64,000 nucleotides of DNA from Mycobacterium parmense (GCF_010730575.1 NZ_AP022614.1:3286001-3350000), one strand, 5' to 3'; numbered from the stretch's first letter, positions 25,202-35,390 are shown. Notes: a model not told the origin generated them from the letters alone. Numbers and translations are program-made.

Positions 25202-26149
25202 ATGACGTCAACCAGGTATGAGGGGGACACCTGGGACCTCGCATCCAGCGTCGGGGTGACCGCGACCATGGTCGCGGCAGCCCGGGCTATGGCCACGCGG
25301 GCGCAGCGACCGCTGATCAGCGACCCGTTCGCCGAGCCGCTGGTCCGGGCGGTCGGGGTCGACCTGCTGACCCGGCTGGCCACCGGCGAGCAGGACCCGG
25401 CCGAACTCAACGACGCCCACGACGGCGCCGCCGGATCAGTGGGCGCGATGTCGCGCATGGCCGACAACATGGCGGTGCGCACCAAGTTCTTCGACGAGTT
25501 CTTCACCGACGCGGCGAAGGCCGGCGTCAAGCAGGCCGTGATCCTGGCCTCCGGGCTGGATGCCCGCGCGTACCGGCTGGCGTGGCCGGCCGGAACGGTG
25601 GTCTACGAGGTCGACCAGCCGGAGGTCATCGAGTTCAAGTCCCGCACCCTGGCCGAACAGGGCGCGGCTCCCACCGCCGACCGGCGGGTGGTGGCCGTCG
25701 ACCTGCGCGACGACTGGCCCACCGCGTTGCGCGCCGCCGGGTTCGACCCCGCCAGCCCTACCGCGTGGAGCGCCGAGGGCTTGCTCGGCTACCTCCCGCC
25801 GGAGGCCCAGGACCGCCTCCTGGACACCATCACCGAGCTGAGCGCGCCGGGCAGCCGGATCGCCACCGAGAGCGCACCCAACCCCGAGCCGGGGGACGAG
25901 GAGAAGCTCAGGGAGCGGATGCAAAGCATCTCCGAACGCTGGCGCGCCCACGGCTTCGAGCTGGACATGGCGGGCCTCGTCTATTTCGGTGACCGCAACG
26001 AGGCGGCCCCCTATCTCGCCGAGCGCGGCTGGCGGTTGAACAGCGTCAGCATCAAGGAGCTGTTCGAAGCCAATGGCCTCGAGCCGCTCACCGACGACGA
26101 TATGCGCATGGGCGACATGCTGTACACCAGTGGCACTCTCGAGAAATAG
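25202..26149 (+). CDS. Class I SAM-dependent methyltransferase (TIGR00027 type), copy 2
   Basis: 315 residues from ATG 25202 ([16 protein letters not shown]), placed after AAAAGGGGCGAAAC. An upstream in-frame start at 25103 would remove the AT-rich promoter region and is rejected. It shares the family pattern: [70 protein letters not shown] and [20 protein letters not shown]. It is the first of three tandem paralogues. The substrate is unknown; members are assumed to act as O-methyltransferases because of distant similarity to leucine carboxyl methyltransferase. Confidence 0.93.
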   Translation: MTSTRYEGDTWDLASSVGVTATMVAAARAMATRAQRPLISDPFAEPLVRAVGVDLLTRLATGEQDPAELNDAHDGAAGSVGAMSRMADNMAVRTKFFDEFFTDAAKAGVKQAVILASGLDARAYRLAWPAGTVVYEVDQPEVIEFKSRTLAEQGAAPTADRRVVAVDLRDDWPTALRAAGFDPASPTAWSAEGLLGYLPPEAQDRLLDTITELSAPGSRIATESAPNPEPGDEEKLRERMQSISERWRAHGFELDMAGLVYFGDRNEAAPYLAERGWRLNSVSIKELFEANGLEPLTDDDMRMGDMLYTSGTLEK

Positions 26150-26161
26150 GAGCTTCTTTCG

Positions 26162-27073
26162 ATGACCACGAACACCGGACGGACCGAGGGCGACAGCTGG
26201 GATCTGGCTTCCAGCGTGGGCGCGACCGCCACTATGGTGGCGGCCGCCCGGGCCGTCGCGTCCCAGGGACCCGACGCGCTCCTCGACGACCCCTTCGCCG
26301 AGCCCCTGGTTCGCGCCGTGGGCTTGGACCCCTTCATCCGCATCGTCGACGGGCAGTTGGACTTCGACGACGACCCGCTGCTCAACCGGCGCACCCGCGC
26401 CGAGCAGATGACGGTCCGGACAAGGTTTTTCGACGACTTCTTCACCGGCGCCTCCGCGGCAGGCGTCCGGCAGGCGGTGATCCTGGCCTCCGGGCTGGAC
26501 ACCCGTGCCTACCGGCTGCCATGGGCGGCGGGCACGGTGGTTTACGAAATCGACCAGCCGCGGGTCATCGAGTTCAAGAGCACCACGCTGGCCGATCTCG
26601 GCGCCACACCCACCGCCGAGCGCCGCACCGTGGCCATCGACCTGCGCGAGGACTGGCCTGCGGCCTTGCGGGAGAAGGGTTTTGACGTGGAACAGCCGAC
26701 CGCGTGGAGCGCCGAAGGCCTGCTGCCCTACCTGCCACCGGAGGCTCAGGACCGACTGTTCGATCACATCACCGCGCTGAGCGCCCCGGGCAGCAGGCTG
26801 GCCACCGAGCACATGCCCGACCCTAATAACTTCACCGAAGCGCGCATGCAACAGATCACCGATCGATGGCGCCGCGCGGGTCTGGACATCAACGCGGCCG
26901 ACCTGTTCTACCTGGGCGAGCGCAGCGTCGTCGTCGACTATCTGACCAACCACGGTTGGCAGGTGACGGCGCACCCTGCCAGGGAGCTCTATGCGCACAA
27001 CGGGTTCGAGTTCCCTGAGAGCGAACTCGCGGCTTTCGGTGACCTCAGTTACGTGGCGGCAACCCTGCAGTAG
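26162..27073 (+). CDS. Class I SAM-dependent methyltransferase (TIGR00027 type), copy 3
   Basis: 303 residues, 12 bases after copy 2, with AGGAGCTTCTTTCG before the ATG. Motifs match its neighbours: [20 protein letters not shown] (Ser replaces Thr), [69 protein letters not shown] and [17 protein letters not shown]. Close resemblance to copies 2 and 4 points to tandem duplication. Catalytic function inferred only from family; substrate not known. Confidence 0.93.
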   Translation: MTTNTGRTEGDSWDLASSVGATATMVAAARAVASQGPDALLDDPFAEPLVRAVGLDPFIRIVDGQLDFDDDPLLNRRTRAEQMTVRTRFFDDFFTGASAAGVRQAVILASGLDTRAYRLPWAAGTVVYEIDQPRVIEFKSTTLADLGATPTAERRTVAIDLREDWPAALREKGFDVEQPTAWSAEGLLPYLPPEAQDRLFDHITALSAPGSRLATEHMPDPNNFTEARMQQITDRWRRAGLDINAADLFYLGERSVVVDYLTNHGWQVTAHPARELYAHNGFEFPESELAAFGDLSYVAATLQ

Positions 27074-27082
27074 GGTCTTCCC

Positions 27083-27997
27083 ATGTCACGTGCTCACGAC
27101 GACACCTGGGACCTGGCCTCCAGCGTGGGCGCCACCGCGACGATGGTCGCGGCGGGGCGCGCCATGGCGACCAGGGATCCGCGCGGCCTGATCGACGACC
27201 CCTACGCCGAGCCGCTGGTGCGTGCGGTGGGCGTCGAGTTCTTCACCAAGATGATGGACGGCGAGCTCGAGCTCTCAGCGCTCGAGACGATGTCGCCAGC
27301 CCGCATGCAGGCGATGGTCGACGGGATGGCGTTGCGCACCAAGTACTTCGACGATTACCTGGTCGAAGCGACCGGCGCCGGGGTGCGGCAGGTGGTGATC
27401 CTGGCGTCCGGACTGGATTCACGCGCCTACCGGTTGCCGTGGCCGGCCGGCACCGTGGTCTACGAGATCGACCAGCCTCAGGTCATCGACTTCAAGACGA
27501 CCACCCTGGCGGGCATCGGGGCGCAACCCACCGCGACGCGGCGCACCATCCCCATCGACCTGCGGGCCGACTGGCCGACCGCGCTCAAGGCCGCCGGGCT
27601 GGACACCACGGCCCCGGTGGCGTGGCTGGCCGAAGGCCTGCTGATCTATCTGCCGCCCGAGGCTCAGGACCGGTTGTTCGACAACATCACCGCGCTGAGC
27701 GTGCCCGGGAGCGCCGTGGCCACCGAATTCGTCCCGGGCATCATTGATTTCGACGCCGATCGGGTGCGCGAGATGGTCCGCCCCTTCCGCGAGCACGGTG
27801 TGGACATCGACATGGCCGCACTGGTCTATGCCGGAGAGCGCAACCACGTCGTCGACTATCTGACGGCGAAGGGCTGGGACGTCGAGGGAGTGCCGCGCAC
27901 GGAACTGTTCAAACGACAGGGCCTCGACGTCCCCCAGGCCGAGGACGACGATCCGCTCGGCGAGATCATCTTCATCAGCGGCACCCTGGCCGGCTAG
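27083..27997 (+). CDS. Class I SAM-dependent methyltransferase (TIGR00027 type), copy 4
   Basis: 304 residues, nine bases after copy 3. Motifs: [73 protein letters not shown] and [20 protein letters not shown]. In this copy the usual TAWSAEG triad reads VAWLAEG, a small departure from its paralogues. It is the last member of the three-gene array. The stop codon is followed within four bases by a 55-56 bp tandem repeat. Confidence 0.93.
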   Translation: MSRAHDDTWDLASSVGATATMVAAGRAMATRDPRGLIDDPYAEPLVRAVGVEFFTKMMDGELELSALETMSPARMQAMVDGMALRTKYFDDYLVEATGAGVRQVVILASGLDSRAYRLPWPAGTVVYEIDQPQVIDFKTTTLAGIGAQPTATRRTIPIDLRADWPTALKAAGLDTTAPVAWLAEGLLIYLPPEAQDRLFDNITALSVPGSAVATEFVPGIIDFDADRVREMVRPFREHGVDIDMAALVYAGERNHVVDYLTAKGWDVEGVPRTELFKRQGLDVPQAEDDDPLGEIIFISGTLAG

Positions 27998-28000
27998 TCC

Positions 28001-28305
28001 CGAAGCGTGTCGCCACGATTGTGACCCGTGGCGATCGCGAGCGCGGCGTAGCCGGGCGAAGCGGGTCGCCACGATTTGACCCGGGTCGATCGCGAGCGCG
28101 GCGTAGCCGGGCGAAGCGGGTCGCCACGATTTGACCCGGGTCGATCGCGAGCGCGGCGTAGCCGGGCGAAGCGGGTCGCCACGATTGTGACCGGTGGCGA
28201 TCGCGAGCGCGGCGTAGCCGGGCGAAGCGGGTCGCCACGATTGTGACCCGTGGCGATCGCGAGCGCGGCGTAGCCGGGCGAAGCGGGTCGCCACGATTGT
28301 GACCG
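28001..28305. repeat. Tandem repeat, 55-56 bp unit, about 5.4 copies
   Basis: Units begin with CGAAGCG at 28001, 28057, 28112, 28167, 28223 and 28279 (the last one partial), with no spacers. Each contains TCGCCACGATT and GCGAGCGCGGCGTAGCCGGG. They differ mainly at CGATTTGACCCGGGTCGATC versus CGATTGTGACC(C/G)GTGGCG, which explains lengths of 55 or 56. The array fills the whole gap between the convergent methyltransferase and sppA genes. The near-identity of copies suggests recent expansion, so copy number may vary between strains. Apparent open frames through it are artefacts. Confidence 0.95.
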
Positions 28306-28307
28306 GT

Positions 28308-30110
28308 CTACAAACGGGAATTCCCCAGCCACAGCACGCTGGCGCCGGTGAACGTCTGCTCGACGTTGTGCAGGATCCCCGCGAGGGTGCGGCCGGCCAG
28401 CGCGCCCAGCGCGTCGGGCAGCGACGCCGCGGCCGGTTGCGACGAGGGCCTCGGCCGCACCATGTCCAGCAGCGACGACGCCGGATAGTTGATGACGCGG
28501 ACGTCGGTGTCCTCGTCGAGGCCGGCCAGGACCTTGGCCCTGCGTACGGCGGCCCGGAAGCCGCCCAGCTCGTCCACCAAACCCCGCTCGAGGGCGTCCG
28601 CGCCGGTCCAAACCCGTCCCTGGGCAACATGATCGACAGCTTCGACGCTCAGGTTGCGGCCTTCGGCGGCCCGCTCGATGAAGTCGGTGTAAACCAGGTC
28701 CGCCTCCGCCTCGCGGTGTGCCCGCTGCTCGGGTGTGAACGGTGAGTCGATGGACCACGCGTCGGCATTGGCGTTGGTGCGCACCGTGTCCGACCCCACC
28801 CCCAGCCGGTGCAACAGGTCACGCACCACCAGCTTTCCGGTGAGCACCCCGATCGAGCCGGTGATGGTGCCGGGGTTGGCCACGATCGCATCGGCTCCCA
28901 TCGACACGTAGTAGCCACCCGAGGCGGCGACCGCCCCCATCGACGCGACCACCGGCGTGCCGCCGTGCCGCACCCGGCACACCTCCCGCCAGATGGTTTC
29001 CGACGCGGTGACCGCGCCCCCGGGGCTGTCGACCCGCAGCACGATGGCGAATACCGAGTGGTCGGCGGCGGCTTCGCGCAGCGCCGCCGTGATGGTGTCG
29101 CTGCCGGCGGTGGACGTGCCGACGGGCATGAACTGCGGTCCACCACGACCGTCGACGATCGAGCCGTCGATGGTGACGACGGCAAGCGTCGGCTTGGTCC
29201 GGCGACCGGGAACCGACGGCACCGGCGGGGTCAGGCGGGCGCGCGCCGCGCCCGCGTACCGCGCCAGGTAAAGACGCGGCGGCCTTTGGTCTGCGTCGTC
29301 TCCTTCGAAGGCTTCCCCTTCTTTGCCAACCAGTTCCGCCATCCGGGCGTAGGCCTCGTCGCGGAAGCCGATCCGGTCGACCAACCCCGCGGCCACCGCA
29401 TCGTCGCGCAGTAGCGGCGCCCGATCGGCCAGCGCGTCCAGGGCGGCCGGCTCGGTGTTGCGGGATGCGGCGATCGCCTGCCACACCTGGTCCTGCAGGC
29501 TTTCCAGCATGCGGGTGACGGCCTCGCGGTGGGCCTCGGTGAAACCGTGCTCGGTGAAAAGGTTTGCCGCGGATTTGTATTCGCCGCGGGCGACGAATTG
29601 CGCCTCGATGCCGGCCTTGTCCAGGGCGTCGCGCAGGAACGTAGCATTGCTCGCGAAGCCGATCAGGCCGACCGTTCCCGACGGCTGCATCCACACCTCA
29701 CCGAACGCCGACGCCAGGTAGTAGGACAGCGTGCCCGGGTAGGTCTCGGCCCATGCCAGCGACGGCTTGACGGCGCTGAATGCCGCGACTGCCTCCCGCA
29801 ACTCCTGCACCGCCGCCGGGGGCGCCGACGAGAGCTGCACGCGGGCGATCAGCCCGGCGACGCGCGGGTCCTCGGCGGCTCGGTGGATGGCGGCCACCAT
29901 GTCGCGCAACGACATCGGCCGGCCACCGCCGGTGATGAACACCAGCGGGTCGAAGCCCGTCGTCTCCGGCGGCACGACGCGCAAATCGAACTCGAGCACG
30001 CAGCCGTTGGGTATGCCGTGATGACGGGCGGTGTCGACCCGCCCGGCCAGCGCGCGGATATCGGCGGCCCCTTTGGCGAGGCCGGGGATCGAGGGCAGGA
30101 AAGCGAACAT
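28308..30110 (-). CDS. sppA: Signal peptide peptidase SppA (protease IV)
   Basis: 600 residues from ATG 30110 (MFAFLPSIPGLAKG); the longer open frame to 30314 runs into the divergent neighbour and is rejected. Two S49 peptidase-type halves are present. The lysine general base is expected in the N-terminal half at ARGEYKSAANLF. The nucleophilic serine lies in the C-terminal half at GAVAASGGYYVSMGADAIVA, followed by NPGTITGSIGVLTGK. It degrades remnant signal peptides or membrane proteins. No strong N-terminal transmembrane helix is visible, unlike E. coli SppA, so membrane attachment is uncertain. The C-terminus abuts the tandem repeat. Confidence 0.94.
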   Translation of the reverse strand: MFAFLPSIPGLAKGAADIRALAGRVDTARHHGIPNGCVLEFDLRVVPPETTGFDPLVFITGGGRPMSLRDMVAAIHRAAEDPRVAGLIARVQLSSAPPAAVQELREAVAAFSAVKPSLAWAETYPGTLSYYLASAFGEVWMQPSGTVGLIGFASNATFLRDALDKAGIEAQFVARGEYKSAANLFTEHGFTEAHREAVTRMLESLQDQVWQAIAASRNTEPAALDALADRAPLLRDDAVAAGLVDRIGFRDEAYARMAELVGKEGEAFEGDDADQRPPRLYLARYAGAARARLTPPVPSVPGRRTKPTLAVVTIDGSIVDGRGGPQFMPVGTSTAGSDTITAALREAAADHSVFAIVLRVDSPGGAVTASETIWREVCRVRHGGTPVVASMGAVAASGGYYVSMGADAIVANPGTITGSIGVLTGKLVVRDLLHRLGVGSDTVRTNANADAWSIDSPFTPEQRAHREAEADLVYTDFIERAAEGRNLSVEAVDHVAQGRVWTGADALERGLVDELGGFRAAVRRAKVLAGLDEDTDVRVINYPASSLLDMVRPRPSSQPAAASLPDALGALAGRTLAGILHNVEQTFTGASVLWLGNSRL

Positions 30111-30148
30111 GCCTGCAGAGTACCCACGAGCGGCCCTAGGCTGACCTG

Positions 30149-31078
30149 GTGAGGTTTTCGATCGCCATCCCACAGTTCGACTACCGCGGTTTCGACGCCG
30201 CCGGGCTTCGCTCCTACCTCGCGAGGGCCGAGGAACTCGGGTTCGAGGGGGGCTGGGTCCTCGAGCAGACCGTCGGGCCGGCTCCGCTGCTCGCACCGCT
30301 GGAGCTGCTGGCATACTGCGCTGCCTGCACCGAGCGGCTGCGCTTGGGTGTCGGCGTGCTGGTGACGTCGCTGCACGAGCCGCTGCAGCTGGCCCAATCC
30401 GTCACGGCGGTCGACCGGCTCAGCCACGGGCGGCTCGATGTCGGCGTCGCCCCAGGCGGGGGCGGCCGCCAATTCGCTGCCTTCGGGGTGGACAGGGAGC
30501 ACTTCATCTCCTACTTCACCGAGGGCCTCGAGCTGATGAAGGCCGCCTGGTCCGACGAGCCCACGGTGACGTTCCACGGCCGGTACCGCGACGTCGACGG
30601 CCTACCCTTTAGCCCGAAGCCGGTGCAGCGCCCGCACCCGCCGATCTGGTTCGGCGGCCTGGCCCCCAAGGCGTTGGCCAGGGCTGTGCGCCTTGGTGAC
30701 TCGTTTCTGGGCGCCGGCTCGTCGACGACGGGGCACTTCGCCGGCGCGGTCGCCGTCGTCCGCGAGGAGCTCGACAAACAGCAGAAGGACCCGGCGCGTT
30801 TCACGATCGCCAAGCGCGTCTATCTGATGGTCGACGACGACGCCGCGCGCGCCCGGGAACGCGTCCTCGACGGCCTGCATCGCATCTACGCCAACGTGAT
30901 TCCCGGCATCGAAGCGGTCCCGGTGTGGGGCACGCCCGACGACGTCACCCGCGGGCTGCGCGAGGTGATCGACGCGGGCGCGCAGATGCTGCTGCTCAAT
31001 CCCGTCGGCCCCGACGTGCCCGAGAACCGTGAACAGATGGAACGGCTTGCCGCGGAGGTGATCCCGCAGCTGAGCTGA
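30149..31078 (+). CDS. LLM-class F420-dependent oxidoreductase
   Basis: 309 residues from GTG 30149 (VRFSIAIPQFDYRGF). Luciferase-like barrel: RAEELGFEGGWVLEQTVG, RLRLGVGVLVTSLHEPLQLA, LSHGRLDVGVAPGGGGRQF, and RPHPPIWFGGLAPKALARAV. C-terminal region includes GTPDDVTRGLREVIDAGAQM. It is a different subfamily from the tandem pair at the left end of the window. It is divergent from sppA (38 bases apart) and its stop codon touches the convergent rplO stop codon. Substrate unknown. Confidence 0.91.
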   Translation: MRFSIAIPQFDYRGFDAAGLRSYLARAEELGFEGGWVLEQTVGPAPLLAPLELLAYCAACTERLRLGVGVLVTSLHEPLQLAQSVTAVDRLSHGRLDVGVAPGGGGRQFAAFGVDREHFISYFTEGLELMKAAWSDEPTVTFHGRYRDVDGLPFSPKPVQRPHPPIWFGGLAPKALARAVRLGDSFLGAGSSTTGHFAGAVAVVREELDKQQKDPARFTIAKRVYLMVDDDAARARERVLDGLHRIYANVIPGIEAVPVWGTPDDVTRGLREVIDAGAQMLLLNPVGPDVPENREQMERLAAEVIPQLS

Positions 31079-31519
31079 CTAGAGCTCGGTTGCCGACCCG
31101 CCCGCGGCGGTGATCTTCTCGCGTGCGCTGCCGCTGAACTTGTGGGCGGACAGGTCCACCTTGACGGTCAGCGGTCCGTCGCCGAGAACCTTGACCAAGG
31201 TGTTCTTGCGAACGGCTCCCTTGGCCACCAGCTCGTCGACGCCCACCGAACCGCCCTCGGGGAACAGCCGGTTGATGTCGCCGACGTTCACCACCGCGTA
31301 TTCGGTGCGGAACCGGTTCCGGAATCCCTTGAGCTTGGGCAGCCGCATGTGGATCGGCATCTGCCCGCCCTCGAAGGTCGTCGGGACCTGCTTGCGGGCC
31401 TTGGTGCCCTTGGTGCCGCGGCCGGCGGTCTTGCCCTTGGAGCCTTCACCGCGACCGACGCGGGTGCGAGCGGTCTTGGACCCGGGCGCGGGGCGCAGGT
31501 CGTGCAACTTGATGGTCAT
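31079..31519 (-). CDS. rplO: 50S ribosomal protein L15
   Basis: 146 residues. N-terminus [20 protein letters not shown] followed by the glycine/lysine-rich [16 protein letters not shown] that threads into 23S rRNA. The globular part includes [20 protein letters not shown]. Length is standard. It is the last gene of the spc block here and overlaps rpmD by four bases (ATGA). It binds late in 50S assembly. The stop codon touches that of the convergent oxidoreductase gene, leaving no room for a separate terminator. Confidence 0.97.
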   Translation of the reverse strand: MTIKLHDLRPAPGSKTARTRVGRGEGSKGKTAGRGTKGTKARKQVPTTFEGGQMPIHMRLPKLKGFRNRFRTEYAVVNVGDINRLFPEGGSVGVDELVAKGAVRKNTLVKVLGDGPLTVKVDLSAHKFSGSAREKITAAGGSATEL

Positions 31520-31701
31520 TTGGCCTCCTCCACCTCGACGAGGTGGCCCACCACCGCGATCAGCCCACGGGTCTGCGGGTTGTCCTCACGGACCACCGAA
31601 TGGCGGATCCGCCGCAGACCCAGGGTGCGCAGCGATTCGCGTTGTTTCCAGCGTGCGCCGATCGTGCTGCGCACCTGGGTGATCTTCAGTTGATTGCTCA
31701 T
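31516..31701 (-). CDS. rpmD: 50S ribosomal protein L30
   Basis: 61 residues, [20 protein letters not shown], with the L30 motif [20 protein letters not shown] and a short acidic end ([10 protein letters not shown]). Overlaps both neighbours by four bases, rpsE upstream and rplO downstream, which indicates translational coupling within the spc operon. It binds the 23S rRNA surface near the 5S rRNA. Confidence 0.97.
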   Translation of the reverse strand: MSNQLKITQVRSTIGARWKQRESLRTLGLRRIRHSVVREDNPQTRGLIAVVGHLVEVEEAK

Positions 31702-32384
31702 GGTTGCGCCCCTGAAGTCTGGCTCGCCTCACGCGCGGCCGCCGCGGCCAGCGCGTCGCTCTCCCGGCGGGCCTTGAGCATGCCGGCGGGAGCCACGTCC
31801 TCGATGGGCAGTCCGCGGCGGGCGGCCACCTCCTCGGGACGCTGCAGCAGCTTGAGCGCGGCGACGGTGGCGTGCACCACGTTGATCGCGTTGTCACTGC
31901 CCAGCGACTTGGCGAGGATGTCGTGCACGCCGGCGCATTCCAGGACGGCGCGCGCCGCGCCGCCGGCGATCACACCGGTACCCGGGCTGGCGGGACGCAA
32001 CAGCACCACACCCGCGGCCGCCTCGCCCTGCACCGGGTGCGTGATGGTGCCGCGGATCAGCGGGACGCGGAAGAAGCCCTTGCGCGCCTCCTCCACACCC
32101 TTGGCGATCGCGGCCGGCACCTCTTTGGCCTTGCCGTAACCGACGCCGACCATGCCGTTGCCGTCGCCCACGATGACCAGCGCGGTGAAGCTGAATCGCC
32201 TACCGCCCTTGACCACCTTGGAGACACGGTTGATCGCGACCACACGTTCCAGGTAGTTGCTCTTGTCGCCGTCGCGGTCGCGGCCGCCACGGCCGCCGCC
32301 GTCGCGCCGTCCGCGGCTGTCACGGTCACCGCGCGCGTCGCGGCTGTCCGGGGCGCCCTGCCCGCCGGCCGGCTGCTCCGCCAT
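31698..32384 (-). CDS. rpsE: 30S ribosomal protein S5 with RG-rich N-terminus
   Basis: 228 residues from ATG 32384 ([16 protein letters not shown]), preceded by GGAAGGA. The first ~45 residues are an Arg/Gly/Asp-rich extension ([20 protein letters not shown]) found in actinobacterial S5 and absent from E. coli. The conserved S5 core follows: [38 protein letters not shown] and the C-terminal [20 protein letters not shown]5 supports decoding accuracy and helicase activity at the mRNA entry site. It lies 40 bases after rplR. Confidence 0.97.
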   Translation of the reverse strand: MAEQPAGGQGAPDSRDARGDRDSRGRRDGGGRGGRDRDGDKSNYLERVVAINRVSKVVKGGRRFSFTALVIVGDGNGMVGVGYGKAKEVPAAIAKGVEEARKGFFRVPLIRGTITHPVQGEAAAGVVLLRPASPGTGVIAGGAARAVLECAGVHDILAKSLGSDNAINVVHATVAALKLLQRPEEVAARRGLPIEDVAPAGMLKARRESDALAAAAAREASQTSGAQP

Positions 32385-32424
32385 TATGCGGTCCTTCCAG
32401 TTGTCATCAGGACGATGTCGTTCA

Positions 32425-32832
32425 TCAGAATCGCAATCCGTTCTCGCGGGCGGCATCGGCCAGCGCCGCGATCCGTCCACCGTAGGTGTATCCGCCGCGG
32501 TCGAAGACCACGGTGTCGATGCCGGCGGCCTTGGCGCGCTCGGCGATCAGCTGGCCCACCCGGATGCTGCGGGCCTTCTTGTCCCCGTCCAGCCCCCGCA
32601 CGTCGGCCTCGATCGACGACGCGGCGGCCACCGTGGTGCCGTTCTCGTCGTTGACGAGTTGCACGTGGATGTGACGGGAAGACCGGTTGACCACGAGGCG
32701 TGGCCGCTCCGGCGTGCCGGCGAGTTTCTTGCGCAGCCGCGCGTGCCGGCGCAGGCGCGACACCCGCCTGGTTGCGGATACGCTCTGGCCCACCGGCTTC
32801 CGCGCGGCGGCGTCAACTTGTGATTGCGCCAT
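32425..32832 (-). CDS. rplR: 50S ribosomal protein L18
   Basis: 135 residues. Basic N-terminus ([20 protein letters not shown]) followed by the L18 core [18 protein letters not shown] and C-terminal [20 protein letters not shown]. It binds 5S rRNA together with L5. It is about 15 residues longer at the N-terminus than the E. coli protein. rplF lies two bases upstream, consistent with coupling in the spc operon. Confidence 0.97.
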   Translation of the reverse strand: MAQSQVDAAARKPVGQSVSATRRVSRLRRHARLRKKLAGTPERPRLVVNRSSRHIHVQLVNDENGTTVAAASSIEADVRGLDGDKKARSIRVGQLIAERAKAAGIDTVVFDRGGYTYGGRIAALADAARENGLRF

Positions 32833-32834
32833 GA

Positions 32835-33374
32835 CTACTTACCTGTCTTTCCGACCTTGCGGCGGATCTGCTCACCCTCGTAGCGCACGCCCTTGCCCTT
32901 GTACGGGTCGGGACGGCGCAGGCGGCGGATGTTCGCCGAGATCTGGCCGACCTTCTGCTTGTCGATACCGGAGACCGTGAACTTCGTGGGCGACTGGACC
33001 GCGAAGGTGATGCCCTCCGGGGCCTCGATCACCACCGGGTGGCTGTAGCCCAGGGCGAACTCCAGGTTGGAACCCTTGAGCTGCACGCGGTAACCGACCC
33101 CGTAGATCTCCATCTTGGTCTCGTAACCCTTGGTCACGCCGGTGACCAGGTTGGACACCAGGGTGCGCGACAGTCCGTGCAGCGAGCGGTTGTGCCGCTC
33201 GTCGTTGGGACGGGTCACCACGATCGCACCGTCGTCGTTGCGCGACACGGCGATCGGCTCGGCGACCGTCAGCTCCAGGGTGCCCTTGGGGCCCTTCACG
33301 GAGACGTTCTGGCCGTCGATCGTTACGTCGACTCCGGAGGGGACCGGAACCGGTTGCTTACCAATACGTGACAT
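32835..33374 (-). CDS. rplF: 50S ribosomal protein L6
   Basis: 179 residues, [20 protein letters not shown]. Two L6 repeats are visible, the second with the family signature [20 protein letters not shown] near the C-terminus. L6 binds near the sarcin-ricin loop. Start codon ATG at 33374 follows GGACTAGCG, 21 bases after the rpsH stop. Normal length with nothing unusual. Confidence 0.98.
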   Translation of the reverse strand: MSRIGKQPVPVPSGVDVTIDGQNVSVKGPKGTLELTVAEPIAVSRNDDGAIVVTRPNDERHNRSLHGLSRTLVSNLVTGVTKGYETKMEIYGVGYRVQLKGSNLEFALGYSHPVVIEAPEGITFAVQSPTKFTVSGIDKQKVGQISANIRRLRRPDPYKGKGVRYEGEQIRRKVGKTGK

Positions 33375-33395
33375 CGCTAGTCCTTCTGGCCTTCG

Positions 33396-33794
33396 TCACC
33401 ACACGTACGCGAGGACTTCGCCGCCCACGCCCTGTCTGGCAGCCTGACGGTCGGTCAGCAGGCCCGAGGAGGTGGAGATGATCGCCACGCCCAGGCCGCC
33501 GAGCACGCGCGGCAGGTTGGTCGATTTCGCATACACCCGCAGACCGGGCTTGGACACCCGGCGCAGCCCGGCGATGCTGCGCTCGCGGCTCGGGCCGTAC
33601 TTGAGCTGCACGACCAGCGACTTGCCCACGCGTGCGTCCTCGGTGTGGAAGTCGGTGATGTAGCCCTCGCTCTTGAGGATCGCGGCGATGTTGGCCTTCA
33701 GCTTGGAGTGAGGCAGCGTCACCTCGTCGTGGTACGCCGAATTGGCGTTGCGCAGACGTGTCAAGAAGTCTGCGATCGGGTCAGTCATAGTCAT
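33396..33794 (-). CDS. rpsH: 30S ribosomal protein S8
   Basis: 132 residues from ATG 33794 ([20 protein letters not shown]), with GAGGAG about 10 bases upstream. The frame is open to 34382 but that stretch covers rpsN and is not believed. The C-terminal S8 signature [20 protein letters not shown] and the final GGEVLAYVW are present. S8 binds helix 21 of 16S rRNA; in E. coli it also represses the spc operon. 142 bases separate it from rpsN, the largest gap inside this operon; I see no gene there. Confidence 0.97.
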   Translation of the reverse strand: MTMTDPIADFLTRLRNANSAYHDEVTLPHSKLKANIAAILKSEGYITDFHTEDARVGKSLVVQLKYGPSRERSIAGLRRVSKPGLRVYAKSTNLPRVLGGLGVAIISTSSGLLTDRQAARQGVGGEVLAYVW

Positions 33795-33936
33795 CGAGCG
33801 CCACTCCTCTTCATTGCTGCGCTCTGCATCATCGCTGTCGCGGTCATGACAGGTCTGTAACCTTCCTCGCGGTGGTTCCCCGCTCCGGGGGCCTGCCGCG
33901 CACCTTTTCTGGTAGGGGCGATGTCGTGGGGGTCTG

Positions 33937-34122
33937 TTACCAGCTGCTCTTCTGCACGCCGGGCAGCTCACCCGCGTGCGCCATCTCGCGCAGGCAGATC
34001 CTGCACAGCCCGAACTTGCGGAACACCGCGCGCGGGCGGCCGCACCTGTTGCAGCGGGTGTAGCCGCGCACCGCAAACTTCGGCTTGCGCGCGGCCTTGT
34101 TGACCAGTGCCTTCTTAGCCAT
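33937..34122 (-). CDS. rpsN: 30S ribosomal protein S14, zinc type
   Basis: 61 residues, [20 protein letters not shown]. It carries the two CxxC pairs of the zinc-ribbon C+ form: CNRCGRPR and LCRICLREM. This marks the housekeeping S14 (rpsZ/rpsN1 type). Mycobacteria also have a cysteine-free S14 elsewhere, used in zinc starvation. It sits four bases after rplE. Too small to be found reliably by length-based gene calls. Confidence 0.97.
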   Translation of the reverse strand: MAKKALVNKAARKPKFAVRGYTRCNRCGRPRAVFRKFGLCRICLREMAHAGELPGVQKSSW

Positions 34123-34126
34123 CTGC

Positions 34127-34699
34127 TCAGTTCTCCTTGAAGGGAAAGCCGAGGGCCCGCAACAGCGCTCGTCCTTCGTCGTCGGTGGTCGCCGAGGTGA
34201 CGACGTTGATGTCCATGCCACGGACCCGGTCGATCTTGTCCACGTCGATCTCGTGGAACACCGACTGCTCGGCCAGCCCGAAGGTGTAGTTGCCGACACC
34301 GTCGAACTGCTTGGGCGACAGGCCGCGGAAGTCGCGGATACGGGGCAGTGCGATCGAGGTGAGACGGTCGAGGAACTCCCACATGCGGTCGCCGCGCAGC
34401 GTGACCCGCGCGCCGATCGGCATGCCTTCGCGCAACTTGAACTGTGCGATCGACTTCCGTGCCCGACGGATCTCGGGCTTCTGCCCGGTGATCAGGGCCA
34501 GGTCGGCGACCGCGCCGTTGATCAGCTTGGCGTCGCGCGCCGCATCACCGACGCCCATGTTGACGACGACCTTGGTGACGGTCGGGATCTGCATCACGTT
34601 GGCGTAGCCGAACTGCTGCTGCAGCGAAGCCCGGATCTCGTCGCGGTAGCGCGCCTTCAGGCGCGGCTGGACCTTTTCTGTACTTTCCACGGTGGTCAT
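34127..34699 (-). CDS. rplE: 50S ribosomal protein L5
   Basis: 190 residues from ATG 34699 ([20 protein letters not shown]), four bases after the rplX stop codon. Upstream in-frame starts overlap rplX and are less likely. L5 motifs: [60 protein letters not shown] and [20 protein letters not shown]. It binds 5S rRNA and contacts the P-site tRNA. Normal length for mycobacteria. Confidence 0.97.
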   Translation of the reverse strand: MTTVESTEKVQPRLKARYRDEIRASLQQQFGYANVMQIPTVTKVVVNMGVGDAARDAKLINGAVADLALITGQKPEIRRARKSIAQFKLREGMPIGARVTLRGDRMWEFLDRLTSIALPRIRDFRGLSPKQFDGVGNYTFGLAEQSVFHEIDVDKIDRVRGMDINVVTSATTDDEGRALLRALGFPFKEN

Positions 34700-34703
34700 A
34701 GCC

Positions 34704-35021
34704 TCAGATGTCCTTGCCATTGCGCTTGGAGACGCGCACACGCTTGCCGGTCTCCTCGTCCACGCGGTAACCGACCCGGGCCGGCTTGCCGTCCGAGTCG
34801 ACCACCATCACGTTGGAGACGTGGATGGGGGCCTCCTGGGTGACGATGCCACCCGACCGGGCTCCGCGCTGGTTCGTCGACACCGCGGTGTGCTTCTTGA
34901 TCCGGTTGACGCCCTCGACCAGGACCCGGCTGCGCTCGGGGTACGCCTGCAGGACTTTGCCTTTGGCGCCTTTGTCCTTGCCCGCGATCACCAGGACGGT
35001 GTCGCCTTTGCGGACCTTCAT
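34704..35021 (-). CDS. rplX: 50S ribosomal protein L24
   Basis: 105 residues, [20 protein letters not shown] with the KOW motif [19 protein letters not shown] at the N-terminus. L24 is one of the two initiators of 50S assembly. It directly follows rplN with no gap and precedes rplE by four bases. Standard length and composition. Confidence 0.98.
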   Translation of the reverse strand: MKVRKGDTVLVIAGKDKGAKGKVLQAYPERSRVLVEGVNRIKKHTAVSTNQRGARSGGIVTQEAPIHVSNVMVVDSDGKPARVGYRVDEETGKRVRVSKRNGKDI

Positions 35022-35390
35022 CTACAACACCTCCGGGGCCAGCGAGATGATCTTCATGAATCGCTTCTCGCGCAGTTCGCGACCGACCGGCCCGAAGATG
35101 CGCGTGCCGCGCGGGTCGTTGTCGGGCTTGATGATCACGGCCGCGTTCTCGTCGAACTTGATGTAGCTGCCGTCGGGACGCCTGCGCTCCTTGACCGTGC
35201 GCACCACCACGGCCTTGACCACGTCTCCGCGCTTGACGTTGCCGCCGGGGATGGCGTCCTTGACGGTGGCCACGATGACATCACCGATGCCGGCGTAGCG
35301 TCGCGACGAACCGCCGAGCACCCGGATGCACAAGATCTCCTTGGCGCCGGTGTTGTCGGCGACTTTCAGCCGCGATTCCTGCTGAATCAC
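35022..35390 (-). CDS. rplN: 50S ribosomal protein L14
   Basis: 122 residues from GTG 35390 ([20 protein letters not shown]). The in-frame region upstream to 35471 is not L14-like and is not included. The signature [20 protein letters not shown] and the C-terminal [20 protein letters not shown] are intact. First gene of the spc block. The 282 bases upstream contain the candidate promoter described separately and no other gene. Confidence 0.97.

Noticed and set aside
25436..26998. Open frame of 520 codons opposite the methyltransferase array
   Set aside because: Antisense to two clear paralogues; its internal similarity only mirrors theirs.
28001..28305. CRISPR array
   Set aside because: The 55-56 bp units are contiguous with no unique spacers, and no cas genes are near. 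It is a simple tandem repeat.
28308..30314. SppA start at 30314
   Set aside because: The added 68 residues are Arg/Pro-rich and overlap the divergent oxidoreductase gene.
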